Shown: positions 15,817-22,633, counted from the first letter of the stretch. The stretch is 26,225 nt of DNA from a bacterium UBA2219 (GCA_002327765.1 DCUH01000105.1:11679-37903); one strand, 5' to 3'. Program-made: numbers and translations. The notes: generated from the sequence alone by a model not told the origin.

Positions 15817-17256
15817 TTGGCCGACGCGTTCGCAGGAAACGCGGCAGAGATCCTCCGGTCGGCGAGGCCGATCGAGGAGCGGCTGAAGGAATTCTGCGAA
15901 GAGGTGTCCGGGTTCGTTGGCGGGGGCAACGTCTCCGTCCTGCTCTTCGACCGGGACAGCGAGGATTTCTTCGTCAGGACGTCCACCCGCAGGACGCACC
16001 CCGCGGCGCCGGAGGTCCACTTCGCGGCGGAGGGCACCCTGGAGGAGCTGTCCCTCGCGGAGAGGCGCCCCGTGATCCTGGAGGAGCGGGTCCCCCCGGC
16101 GGGCAGCCGCCGGCAGGGGGCCGTCATGATGCTTCCCCTGGTCTCCTCCGGCGAGCCGCACGGCGTCCTCGTCGTCCACGCGGTCACGTCCGCAGGGATA
16201 CCCGAGGAACGCCAGGCGGCCATAACCGACGTCTCGAAGGTGCTGGCCGACACGGTGGGGTCGTCGCTGAGGGAGGAGTCCGCGGCCCTCCGGATGACCA
16301 AGATCGCCGCCATCAACGAGGCGGGGGTCAACATCATCTCGACGCTGGACCTCTCGCGGCTCCTGAAGCTGGTGGCCACGTCCGCCTGCCTGATCATGGA
16401 GGCGGAAACGTGCGTCATCCGCCTGCTCGACCCCGAGACGGGCAAGTACGGCATCCGGGAGTCCTACGGGATGAAGACGGAAGGGGAGCAGAAGGACCTC
16501 TTCCTCCTCGACAAGAAGGCGGTCACGCGGATCCTGAAGGGCGAGCCGTCGCTGCTGGTCCGCGACATCTCCGCGGAGAAGGACTGGCGGGAATTCGGCG
16601 ACGCCGCGCGCACGCTGATCTGCCTCCCCCTTCGCGGGGACGAGGACATCCTGGGGACCGTCACGATCTTCGACAAGTTCCCCCACAAGACCTTCTTCCC
16701 TTCCTCCTTCACCGCCGAGGACCTGGCCACCTTCGGGAAATACGTCCGGTACGTGGAGAAGGCGGTCGCCAACGCCATTGCCTACGAGCGGAACGACCGC
16801 CTGCGCAACCTCGACGAATCGACCAGCCTGCCCACGCTGAAGTACTTCCAGGACCGCCTCCTGCACGAGATCAGCCGGGCCCGGCGCTTCCAGCGCAAGC
16901 TGGTGCTGATGATCTGCGAGGTGCACGCCCGGGTCCCCGAGGAGGCGCTTCCCCGCGTCGGCCGGGGCGACTGGGTGATGAAGCGGGTGGCGAAGACGAT
17001 CCGGGAAACGCTGCGGGAATACGACGTGGTGGCCCGGATCAGCGATGCGAAGTTCGGAATGATCCTCCCCGAGGCGGAGGACGGAACCATGAGCGCCATC
17101 CCCCGCGTCAAGAAGGCCATCGCGGCCTCGGTGGAAGAGATCCGCAGGAAGTCGAAGGACGCCCGCGTGGACGTCCGGTTCGGCCACGCCTCCTTCCCGG
17201 AGGACGGCGAGGACCATGAGAAGCTGATCTTCAAGTCCAACATCCTCAAGATGTGA
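15817..17256 (+). CDS. Tandem-GAF protein with a degenerate GGDEF domain
   Basis: 479 residues from a TTG directly after the mglA stop, with GAGGAG nine bases upstream. Residues ~15-150 and ~165-320 each resemble a GAF ligand-binding domain; the second contains LDLSRLLKLVA, CVIRLLDPETGKYGIRESYG and LICLPLRGDEDILGTV. Residues ~330-475 have the frame of a GGDEF domain (STSLPTLKYFQDRLLHEISRARRF, then WVMKRVAKTIRETLREYDVVARI), but the signature position reads ISDAKF (408-413) and the DxLTGLxN element is DESTSLPT. Diguanylate cyclase activity is therefore unlikely. It may bind c-di-GMP or GTP, or serve as a protein-interaction module. No membrane segment or receiver domain is present. Direct coupling to mglA suggests it controls or responds to that GTPase. 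Confidence 0.75.
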   Translation: MADAFAGNAAEILRSARPIEERLKEFCEEVSGFVGGGNVSVLLFDRDSEDFFVRTSTRRTHPAAPEVHFAAEGTLEELSLAERRPVILEERVPPAGSRRQGAVMMLPLVSSGEPHGVLVVHAVTSAGIPEERQAAITDVSKVLADTVGSSLREESAALRMTKIAAINEAGVNIISTLDLSRLLKLVATSACLIMEAETCVIRLLDPETGKYGIRESYGMKTEGEQKDLFLLDKKAVTRILKGEPSLLVRDISAEKDWREFGDAARTLICLPLRGDEDILGTVTIFDKFPHKTFFPSSFTAEDLATFGKYVRYVEKAVANAIAYERNDRLRNLDESTSLPTLKYFQDRLLHEISRARRFQRKLVLMICEVHARVPEEALPRVGRGDWVMKRVAKTIRETLREYDVVARISDAKFGMILPEAEDGTMSAIPRVKKAIAASVEEIRRKSKDARVDVRFGHASFPEDGEDHEKLIFKSNILKM

Positions 17257-17321
17257 CCGCGGCCGGCGCTTCCGCAAGGAGCGTCGCATTCGCAGCAGAA
17301 CATCTCCATTTCCCTGCAAGG

Positions 17322-17335
17322 CAGGAGGCCTCCTG
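17322..17335. repeat. Perfect 14-bp palindrome
   Basis: CAGGAGGCCTCCTG reads identically on both strands. It lies 66 bases after the stop of the GAF gene. It could fold as a short stem in RNA, but there is no T-tract for a terminator. Confidence 0.4.
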
Positions 17336-17361
17336 TTCCGCAGCGGGAGGTTCCTCCTGGC

Positions 17362-17408
17362 GGGGGACGCTCTTTCCCTCCACCCGCGTAAAGCCAAGAG
17401 TGTCCCCC
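17362..17408 (-). repeat. 47-bp palindromic repeat element, copy 1
   Basis: The element begins GGGGGACGCTCTT and ends AAGAGTGTCCCCC, so its 13-base ends are inverted repeats with one mismatch. Its reverse complement matches copy 2 at 42 of 47 positions by direct comparison. The strand given is relative to copy 2. It looks like a REP-type or miniature palindromic element. No transposase is encoded nearby. Confidence 0.75.
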
Positions 17409-17518
17409 TCTGTGCCGTCCATGGCCTCGTCGCCTGCGCTGTTTCTCGTTCCCGCCCTCCATGGCTCCACTTCGAAACAGACGCCGCTCCTCGAGACCCC
17501 CGCTGCTCCACGGGAGCC

Positions 17519-17540
17519 CTCCTCTTGCAGGGAAGAGGAG
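17519..17540. repeat. Short hairpin with 8-bp arms
   Basis: CTCCTCTT (17519-17526) and AAGAGGAG (17533-17540) are perfect inverted repeats around a six-base loop, between the two 47-bp elements. No T-run follows. The role is unknown. Confidence 0.35.
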
Positions 17541-17712
17541 AGGTCCTACTGCCGGGCACTGCTTGCGAAAGCGCCTGTGCGCGGTACCGGAAGGTCAAAG
17601 GCGCCGGCAATCATCGAACGCGACACCAAGCACCAAGACACTAGCCACAAAGGAGAACTTCTCTACGGAAGGTACGTACGGAAAAGCTTTCGATATAGGG
17701 GCGACTGGTTTC

Positions 17713-17759
17713 GGGGGACACTCTTGGTTTTACGTGGGCGAAGGGAAAGAGTGTCCCCC
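17713..17759 (+). repeat. 47-bp palindromic repeat element, copy 2
   Basis: It begins GGGGGACACTCTT and ends AAGAGTGTCCCCC, a perfect 13-bp terminal inverted repeat around a 21-base centre. It is an inverted copy of the element at 17362-17408 (five differences in 47 bases), with 304 bases between them. The conserved centre as well as ends argues for a family of dispersed elements rather than a chance stem. Confidence 0.78.
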
Positions 17760-17810
17760 GCCCAGATAACAAGAAATCAGTTTTACTATCTTTCAAAGGG
17801 TTCGTCCGGA

Positions 17811-17837
17811 AAGGTGTAACCTCTCAGGCTACAACTT
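17811..17837. terminator. Imperfect hairpin, possible bidirectional terminator
   Basis: AAGGTGTAACC and GGCTACAACTT form an 11-bp stem with two mismatches and a five-base loop. TTTTC follows on the plus strand and TTTCC on the minus strand. It lies between convergent genes where a terminator is expected, about 70 bases from the larE stop. The stem is weak for a rho-independent terminator. Confidence 0.3.
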
Positions 17838-17905
17838 TTCAGGAACACCCCCCCGCGGATGGCGATACCGGGAATCGATAACGAAAAACAGAACGTTCGC
17901 GGATG

Positions 17906-18760
17906 CTATAACAGGTCCTCGGGCGGCCCGTCGACCAGTCCGGGCGCGGCTCCCGGCAGCGCCTCGTCCATCGACCCGGGGCGGTACCCTTTCAGGTCCA
18001 CGGAGACGTAGAGGAAGCCGTTCTTCCGGAAATGCACGTCCACGGCGTCCGCCGTCTCGGGATTGAAGAGGCGGGGGATCTCGTCGGGGGCCACCTCGAT
18101 CCGGGCGACCGGGCCGTGGACGCGGACGCGATACTGGCGGAAGCCCAGCCGCCGCAGCAACTCCTCGCAAGCTTCCACGCGGGCCAGCTTTTCCCGGTCG
18201 ATCGGCGTTCCGTAGGGGAAGCGGGACGCCAGGCAGGCGAAGGGGGCCCGGTCGGCCGTCGGCAGGCCGAAGTGGCGGCTCAGACTCCGGATCGCCTCCT
18301 TCGTGAGGCCGGCCTCCTCCAGGGGGCTCCGGACCCCGAGCTCCTTCGCGGCGCGGCGGCCGGGGCGATGGGATCGGGCGTCGTCCGCGTTCGATCCGTC
18401 GCAGACGGCGGCGTACCCTTCCTCGCGGGCGATGGAGGAGAAAATCCCGAACAGCTCCCTCTTGCAGTGGTAGCAGCGGTCTGGCGGGTTCTCCCGGAAT
18501 ACGGGGAGCGACAGCTCGTGCGATTCGACGAGGCGGTGCCTCACTCCCCACGCCTGCGCGAGGGAAACGGCCTCTTCCCGCTCCGCGGCCGGGTAGGTGG
18601 GCGACGCGGCCGTGACGGCCAGAACGCGGTCTCCCAGCGCCTCCTTCGCGGCGTGGAGCAGCAGAGTGCTGTCGACACCGCCGCTGAAGGCGACGACCGC
18701 CGATTCCATTTCCCGGAGGATGCGGAGAAGCCTCACGTACTTTTCAGCAGAGGAGTCCAC
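17906..18760 (-). CDS. larE: ATP-dependent sacrificial sulfur transferase LarE
   Basis: 284 residues from a GTG with GGAGG six bases ahead. The PP-loop SGGVDST is at 26-32. CYHCK places Cys96 and Cys99, and FACLASRFPYGTPI places Cys176, the position of the sacrificial sulfur-donor Cys in the best-studied LarE. The three-cysteine pattern (CxxC plus Cys176) is that of LarE proteins proposed to hold a [4Fe-4S] cluster and act catalytically rather than sacrificially. LarE puts sulfur into the nickel-pincer nucleotide precursor used by lactate racemase LarA. LarB, LarC and LarA are not in the window, so another acceptor cannot be excluded. It overlaps the upstream PP-loop gene by 17 bases and is last in a three-gene operon. 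Confidence 0.88.
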   Translation of the reverse strand: MDSSAEKYVRLLRILREMESAVVAFSGGVDSTLLLHAAKEALGDRVLAVTAASPTYPAAEREEAVSLAQAWGVRHRLVESHELSLPVFRENPPDRCYHCKRELFGIFSSIAREEGYAAVCDGSNADDARSHRPGRRAAKELGVRSPLEEAGLTKEAIRSLSRHFGLPTADRAPFACLASRFPYGTPIDREKLARVEACEELLRRLGFRQYRVRVHGPVARIEVAPDEIPRLFNPETADAVDVHFRKNGFLYVSVDLKGYRPGSMDEALPGAAPGLVDGPPEDLL

Positions 18761-19778
18761 GGCTCACCTCCGAAAAGTCCCGGTCTTCCGGTACCGTCAC
18801 CGTCCGCTCCCCGCCCGGGGAGATCTCGAGGACCTCGAAAGGGCCGGGCCGGGCCGCGCTGCTGTACCGCGTGAGGATGCGGGAGAGGACGCCCATCCGC
18901 TCGCCGGGGTCTCCCCCGAGCAGGACGACGGAAGGTCCCGGGTGGCTCCGGGAGACGCAGACGGCGGCTTTGCCGCGGCAGAAGGCCTCCAGGCGCCGGT
19001 TCTCCTCCTCGCTTTTGGCGACGACCGCCTTGACCGGCCCCACGCGGAAGTGGCGCCCGAACTTGAGGAGGTGGACGTCGAACAGACGGAAGCCGGGGTC
19101 GTTCTCCACGAGGTCGCGCACCTTGACGGAGAAGGTCCGGTCGGTCAGCAGGCACCCGCCGCCGGAGCCCGGGTACTCGCCGATCTTCCACTCTTCCGCA
19201 AGGCGCATCTGCTCCCGGCGCGACCGGCCATAGATGGCGTGGAGCTTCTCCCGGTCGACCCAGCCCTCGGTCTCGGGAAGGGTCGGCGGGAGGAGCTTCG
19301 CGGACAGCGGGCGCAGGACGAGCCCGCCGCAGCCGCTGTGCCGGTCGATGGTCCGGATCGCGTCGTCCCGCTGGGACATCGGCCGCTGCCCGACCACCTC
19401 CCCCGTGACGATGAAGGAGGCGCCGATCTCCTCCATGAACGCGCGCGCCAGCCGGAACGAGAGGATCCGGCAGTCGATGCAGGGGTTCATGCCTTTCCCC
19501 CGGCCGTGGACGGGGCGCCGGACGATGTCGAGGTAGTCCTCTCCCAGCAACGCCTTCCGGAAGGGGATGCCCAGGCGTACCGCGGCGAGCTCCGCGCGGG
19601 AACGTTTCCCGGCATCGTCCGGGGCCGGGACCTCCTTGGTCATGAAAGGGTAGTCGAAGTGGAGTGCGTGCAGCCCGATCCCCTGGTCGAGCAGCGTCCG
19701 CGCGGCGAGGATGCTGTCGAGCCCGCCGGAGAAAAGGATCACCGCTTCCCTGCGCGCTGGGGAGGGAGAGGGGGTCAT
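18744..19778 (-). CDS. PP-loop tRNA-thiouridylase-like protein with C-terminal extra domain
   Basis: 344 residues. The N-terminal PP-loop ATPase has SGGLDS (17-22), then NPCIDC (98-103), TGEVVGQRPMSQ (125-136), the RPLSAKLLPPT stretch (156-166) and EYPGSGGGCLLTD (201-213). Cys100, Cys103 and Cys209 form the three-cysteine set seen in [4Fe-4S]-dependent tRNA thiolases such as TtcA and TtuA. The last ~115 residues form a separate domain resembling the NFACT-R-type domain that follows such PP-loop modules in related deltaproteobacterial proteins (commonly annotated as ThiI- or MnmA-like). The likely role is adenylation and thiolation of a tRNA uridine, with exact target unknown. Its ATG overlaps the MoeB stop by four bases (ATGA) and its end overlaps larE by 17 bases. 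Confidence 0.75.
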   Translation of the reverse strand: MTPSPSPARREAVILFSGGLDSILAARTLLDQGIGLHALHFDYPFMTKEVPAPDDAGKRSRAELAAVRLGIPFRKALLGEDYLDIVRRPVHGRGKGMNPCIDCRILSFRLARAFMEEIGASFIVTGEVVGQRPMSQRDDAIRTIDRHSGCGGLVLRPLSAKLLPPTLPETEGWVDREKLHAIYGRSRREQMRLAEEWKIGEYPGSGGGCLLTDRTFSVKVRDLVENDPGFRLFDVHLLKFGRHFRVGPVKAVVAKSEEENRRLEAFCRGKAAVCVSRSHPGPSVVLLGGDPGERMGVLSRILTRYSSAARPGPFEVLEISPGGERTVTVPEDRDFSEVSRGLLC

Positions 19779-20587
19779 TCGGGGCGGGTCGCGTCCTGCC
19801 CGTATTCCGCCGGGGAGAGCGGCTCGCCGATCCGCGGGCTGCCGCCGCAGGCGGGGCAATCCGGGTCGCGCGGAACGGAGCGGAAGGAGGCCTCGCCGGT
19901 GAGGGCGTCGACGATCAGGAGCCTGCCGCCGGGGCGGGGGGGGATCCCCGCCAGGAGCTTGACGGCTTCCAGCGCCTGCCACGCGCCGACGATGCCGGCC
20001 GCCGCCCCGAGGATCCCGACCTGGGACGCCCCCGGCGAATCCGTGCGCGGGGGGATCTCCGGGATCAGGCAGCGCAGGCAGGGCGACTCGCCCGGCACCA
20101 CGGTGAGCATCTGCCCGCCGAACCGCATGACCCCCGCGTGGACCAGGGGGCGGCGCGTCGCGACGGCGGCGTCGTTGCACAGGAACTTCGTCGGGAAGTT
20201 GTCGGAGGCGTCCACCACGGCGTCGTACCCGCGGAAGAGGGCGCAGGCGTTCTCCGGGGTGAGCATCGACGGAAAGGCTTCCACGTCCAGGTCCGGCCGG
20301 AACGCGCGGAGGGCGTCTGCGGCGGATTCCGCCTTCCAGCGGCCTACCGAGGCGGCCGCGTGGATCACCTGGCGGTTCAGGTTGGAGAGGTCGAGGCGGT
20401 CGCCGTCGATCACGCCGATCCGGCCCACGCCGGCCGCCGCGAGGTACAGCAGGGCGGGCGAGCCGAGCCCGCCGGCGCCGACGACGAGGACCGAGGAGCG
20501 GAACAGCCGTTCCTGCCCTTCCCTTCCCAGTTCCGCCAGGCGGAGATTCCGATCGTAACGGCGCGTGTTTTCTTCTGACCAATTCAT
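19775..20587 (-). CDS. MoeB/ThiF/HesA-family adenylyltransferase
   Basis: 270 residues, E1-like. The Rossmann ATP motif GAGGLGSP is at 37-44, DLSNLNRQ at 66-73, the catalytic-Asp segment DASDN at 127-131, and zinc ligands at C170/C173 (CLRC) and C244/C247 (CPAC). The family adenylates the C-terminal Gly-Gly of a ubiquitin-like sulfur carrier such as ThiS or MoaD. The conserved Cys of the SCAxxG segment, which forms the persulfide or thioester bond in ThiF-type enzymes, is missing here: the equivalent stretch is PGASQVGILG (185-194). No carrier-protein gene is in the window. It is first in a minus-strand operon with the PP-loop and LarE genes. The ATG has no Shine-Dalgarno and is seven bases from a perfect TATAAT. 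Confidence 0.87.
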   Translation of the reverse strand: MNWSEENTRRYDRNLRLAELGREGQERLFRSSVLVVGAGGLGSPALLYLAAAGVGRIGVIDGDRLDLSNLNRQVIHAAASVGRWKAESAADALRAFRPDLDVEAFPSMLTPENACALFRGYDAVVDASDNFPTKFLCNDAAVATRRPLVHAGVMRFGGQMLTVVPGESPCLRCLIPEIPPRTDSPGASQVGILGAAAGIVGAWQALEAVKLLAGIPPRPGGRLLIVDALTGEASFRSVPRDPDCPACGGSPRIGEPLSPAEYGQDATRPE

Positions 20588-20594
20588 CCCGGAT

Positions 20595-20600
20595 ATTATA
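20595..20600 (-). promoter_or_regulatory. Perfect -10 box (TATAAT) directly before the moeB-like start
   Basis: On the minus strand the sequence reads TATAAT-ATCCGGG-ATG. The predicted transcription start is the base just before the ATG or its A. No Shine-Dalgarno is possible, so the operon's first mRNA would be leaderless. No good -35 hexamer is visible. Confidence 0.55.
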
Positions 20601-20667
20601 ACGTATTAGGCAGGACGCGCCCGCCGGCCCGCCGCCGCGGCGCGCAAACGACCGCAGGAGGGGTCCC

Positions 20668-21816
20668 TTGCCGATCGACGTGGGTCCGATCCGCGAAGCC
20701 GAATTTCCCGTATCCTCGGAATACCTCTATTTCAATCACGCCGCCGTTTCCCCGATCCCATCGTCGGCCGCCGAGGCGGGCATCCGGATGCTCATGCGCA
20801 GCCGGGACGAGGGGGCGTGGCAGATCCGGAAATGGGAGGAGCTCGCCCATGAGACCCGCGGGCGGTTCGCACGGATCATAGGGGCCTCCCCCGAGGAGAT
20901 CGCCTTCGTGAAGAACACCTCCGAGGGGCTGTCCTTCGTGGCGGCCGGCTTCCCCTGGAGGGAAGGGGACAACCTGGTCACGTCGAACGTGGAGTACCCG
21001 TCCAACGTCTATCCCTGGATGCGCCTGCGGTCCCGGAACGTGGAGCTGCGGATGGTCGCCGCCAGGGAGGGGCGGGTGCGGAAGGAGGACCTGTTCGCCG
21101 CGTGCGACGGGAAGACCCGGATGATCGCCCTTTCCTCGGTCGAGTTCGTGAACGGCTACCGGAACGACCTCTCGGGGATCGGCGAATACTGCCAGAAGCA
21201 CGGGATCTTCTTCTGCGTGGACGGGATCCAGTCGATCGGGGTCCTCCCGATGGACGTCAAATCGTTCGGGATCGACGCGCTTTCCGCCGACGGCCACAAG
21301 TGGCTCCTCGCCCCGGAGGGGATCGGCGGCTTCTACATCTCCCGCGACGTGATGGAGATGGTGGAGCCGGTGATCCTGGGCTGGCACTCCGTGAAGAACC
21401 GCTTCGACTTCGAGAACTACGACTTCCGCCTGTCCCCCGACGCGCGGCGGTTCGAGCCGGGAAGCCACAACACGGTCGGCATGGCTGCCTTCAACGCCTC
21501 CATGGAGCTGCTGCTGTCCATCGGGTTGGACCGGATCTGGGAGCGGGTCCGCCGGCTGACGGAGCGGATCCTCGAGAAGGCGGGGGAGAACGGGTTCGAG
21601 GTGCTGTCCCCCCCCAATCCGGAGGAGCGCTCGGGGATCGTGACGTTCCGCGTGCCCGGGGCGGACAACGCCGCGCTGTGGAAGGCGATGCACAACCGGA
21701 AGGCGATCTGCTCCCCCCGGGGCGGCGGCATCCGCATGTCGCCTCACTTCTACAACACGCCGGAGGAGATCGACCGCTTTTTCGATATACTTCTCGAGGA
21801 ACGGGACCGTCCATAA
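20668..21816 (+). CDS. Class V aminotransferase (PLP-dependent, cysteine-desulfurase fold)
   Basis: 382 residues from a TTG start with AGGAGG about eight bases upstream; no ATG near the expected N-terminus fits better. The fold-type I PLP site is clear: NTSEGLS near 83-89, VDGIQS (184-189) with Asp185 and Gln188, and SADGHKWL with the PLP-binding Lys211. The C-terminal SPRGGGIRMSPHFYNT replaces the RxGxHCA motif holding the persulfide Cys in SufS/CsdA, which argues against a standard cysteine desulfurase. It resembles the isopenicillin-N-epimerase/kynureninase-like branch of class V enzymes. The substrate is unknown. It is divergent from the sulfur-transfer operon and is followed after 33 bases by a DUF169 gene, probably co-transcribed. 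Confidence 0.85.
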   Translation: MPIDVGPIREAEFPVSSEYLYFNHAAVSPIPSSAAEAGIRMLMRSRDEGAWQIRKWEELAHETRGRFARIIGASPEEIAFVKNTSEGLSFVAAGFPWREGDNLVTSNVEYPSNVYPWMRLRSRNVELRMVAAREGRVRKEDLFAACDGKTRMIALSSVEFVNGYRNDLSGIGEYCQKHGIFFCVDGIQSIGVLPMDVKSFGIDALSADGHKWLLAPEGIGGFYISRDVMEMVEPVILGWHSVKNRFDFENYDFRLSPDARRFEPGSHNTVGMAAFNASMELLLSIGLDRIWERVRRLTERILEKAGENGFEVLSPPNPEERSGIVTFRVPGADNAALWKAMHNRKAICSPRGGGIRMSPHFYNTPEEIDRFFDILLEERDRP

Positions 21817-21849
21817 CGGGATCGCACATAACAAGGAGGATCGAACACC

Positions 21850-22614
21850 ATGGACATGCAGCTCAAGGACCGCTTCGCCGAGCTCTGGAAAAAATATTTT
21901 CCCGGTGCGGAGCTGCCCATCGCGTTCTGGTACGCCGACAATGCGGAAGGAACCGAGAAGCTCACCCTGCCGAAGGAGCACCGCTGCATGCTGGGCGACC
22001 TGGCGCCGGTCCGCCAGGGGAAATCGTTGCGCTTCGACGAGTACACGATCGGGTGCCAGGGCGGGAAGATCTACTGCGGGTTCTCGGACAAGCAGATGCC
22101 GGACTTCGAGTATTTCCTTTCCTGCGGCATTCCGGGCAAGGTCGAGGGGGAGCGCTACAAGAAGACCCCGGGCCTGGTGAAGGATTACCTCAACCGGCAG
22201 GAGACGTACTCGGCGCCCGAGCAGTATCTCGTCTTCAAGCGGTTCGACCAGCTCGGCTGGGGCGACCAGCCGGTCGCGATGGTCTTCTTCGCGCCGCCCG
22301 ACGTCATCGCGGGGCTGTTCACCCTGGCCAACTTCGCGGAGGCCGAGCTCGACGGCGTGCACTGCCCGTTCGGCGCGGGGTGCGCCGCCATCGTCAGGTA
22401 CCCGTTGCTGGAGTCGAGCGCGGCGCGCCCCCGGGCCGTGCTCGGGCTGTTCGACGTGTCCGCCCGGCCGTTCGTGAAGAGCACGGAGCTCACCTTCGCG
22501 GTGCCGATGGGCAAGTTCACCGCCATGGTCAACGACATGGAGGAGAGCTTCCTGACCACGAAGTCCTGGGCGATTATGCAGCGGCGGATCGAGAACATGT
22601 TCAAGCGCGGCTAG
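21850..22614 (+). CDS. DUF169 family protein
   Basis: 254 residues, ATG start with AAGGAGG about eleven bases ahead. DUF169 features are cysteines in the N-terminal half (C46, C69, C76, C92), a central YLVFKRFDQL segment, and the conserved HCPFGAGCAAIV motif near 175-186, followed by a C-terminal MGKFTAMVNDMEESFL stretch. The spread of conserved cysteines suggests metal or Fe-S binding, but the function of the family is not established. The protein appears cytoplasmic. It follows the class V aminotransferase by 33 bases and converges on the DUF362 gene with a 19-base gap. Confidence 0.82.
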   Translation: MDMQLKDRFAELWKKYFPGAELPIAFWYADNAEGTEKLTLPKEHRCMLGDLAPVRQGKSLRFDEYTIGCQGGKIYCGFSDKQMPDFEYFLSCGIPGKVEGERYKKTPGLVKDYLNRQETYSAPEQYLVFKRFDQLGWGDQPVAMVFFAPPDVIAGLFTLANFAEAELDGVHCPFGAGCAAIVRYPLLESSAARPRAVLGLFDVSARPFVKSTELTFAVPMGKFTAMVNDMEESFLTTKSWAIMQRRIENMFKRG

Positions 22615-22633
22615 GAAAAGCAGGCCGCCGGGG

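Larger units (their letters stand above)
17257..17905. other. 649-bp gene-free convergent spacer with palindromic repeats
   Basis: This lies between the 3' ends of the GAF gene (plus) and larE (minus). I find no supportable gene. A 188-codon open frame crosses it on the plus strand, but it runs through both repeats and shows no family motif. The contents are two 47-bp inverted palindromic elements (listed separately), a 14-bp palindrome, an 8-bp-arm hairpin, a possible terminator hairpin, and an AT-richer tract from about 17630 to 17900. Base composition is visibly less GC-rich than the flanking genes, which fits non-coding or acquired DNA. Confidence 0.7.

Noticed and set aside
14959..17610. 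Very long minus-strand open frame (883 codons) opposite mglA and the GAF gene
   Set aside because: It is antisense to two well-supported genes, is rich in Arg, Gly, Val, Asp and Leu with no family motif, and is the usual by-product of high GC at third codon positions.
17253..17819. 188-codon plus-strand frame across the convergent spacer
   Set aside because: It begins at the end of the GAF gene, passes through both 47-bp repeats, has low-complexity Ser/Pro/Arg content and lacks any motif or good ribosome site.
20624..20640. CG-rich palindromic stretch in the moeB/aminotransferase spacer as an operator
   Set aside because: Alternating C and G runs give self-complementarity by composition alone in this GC-rich region.
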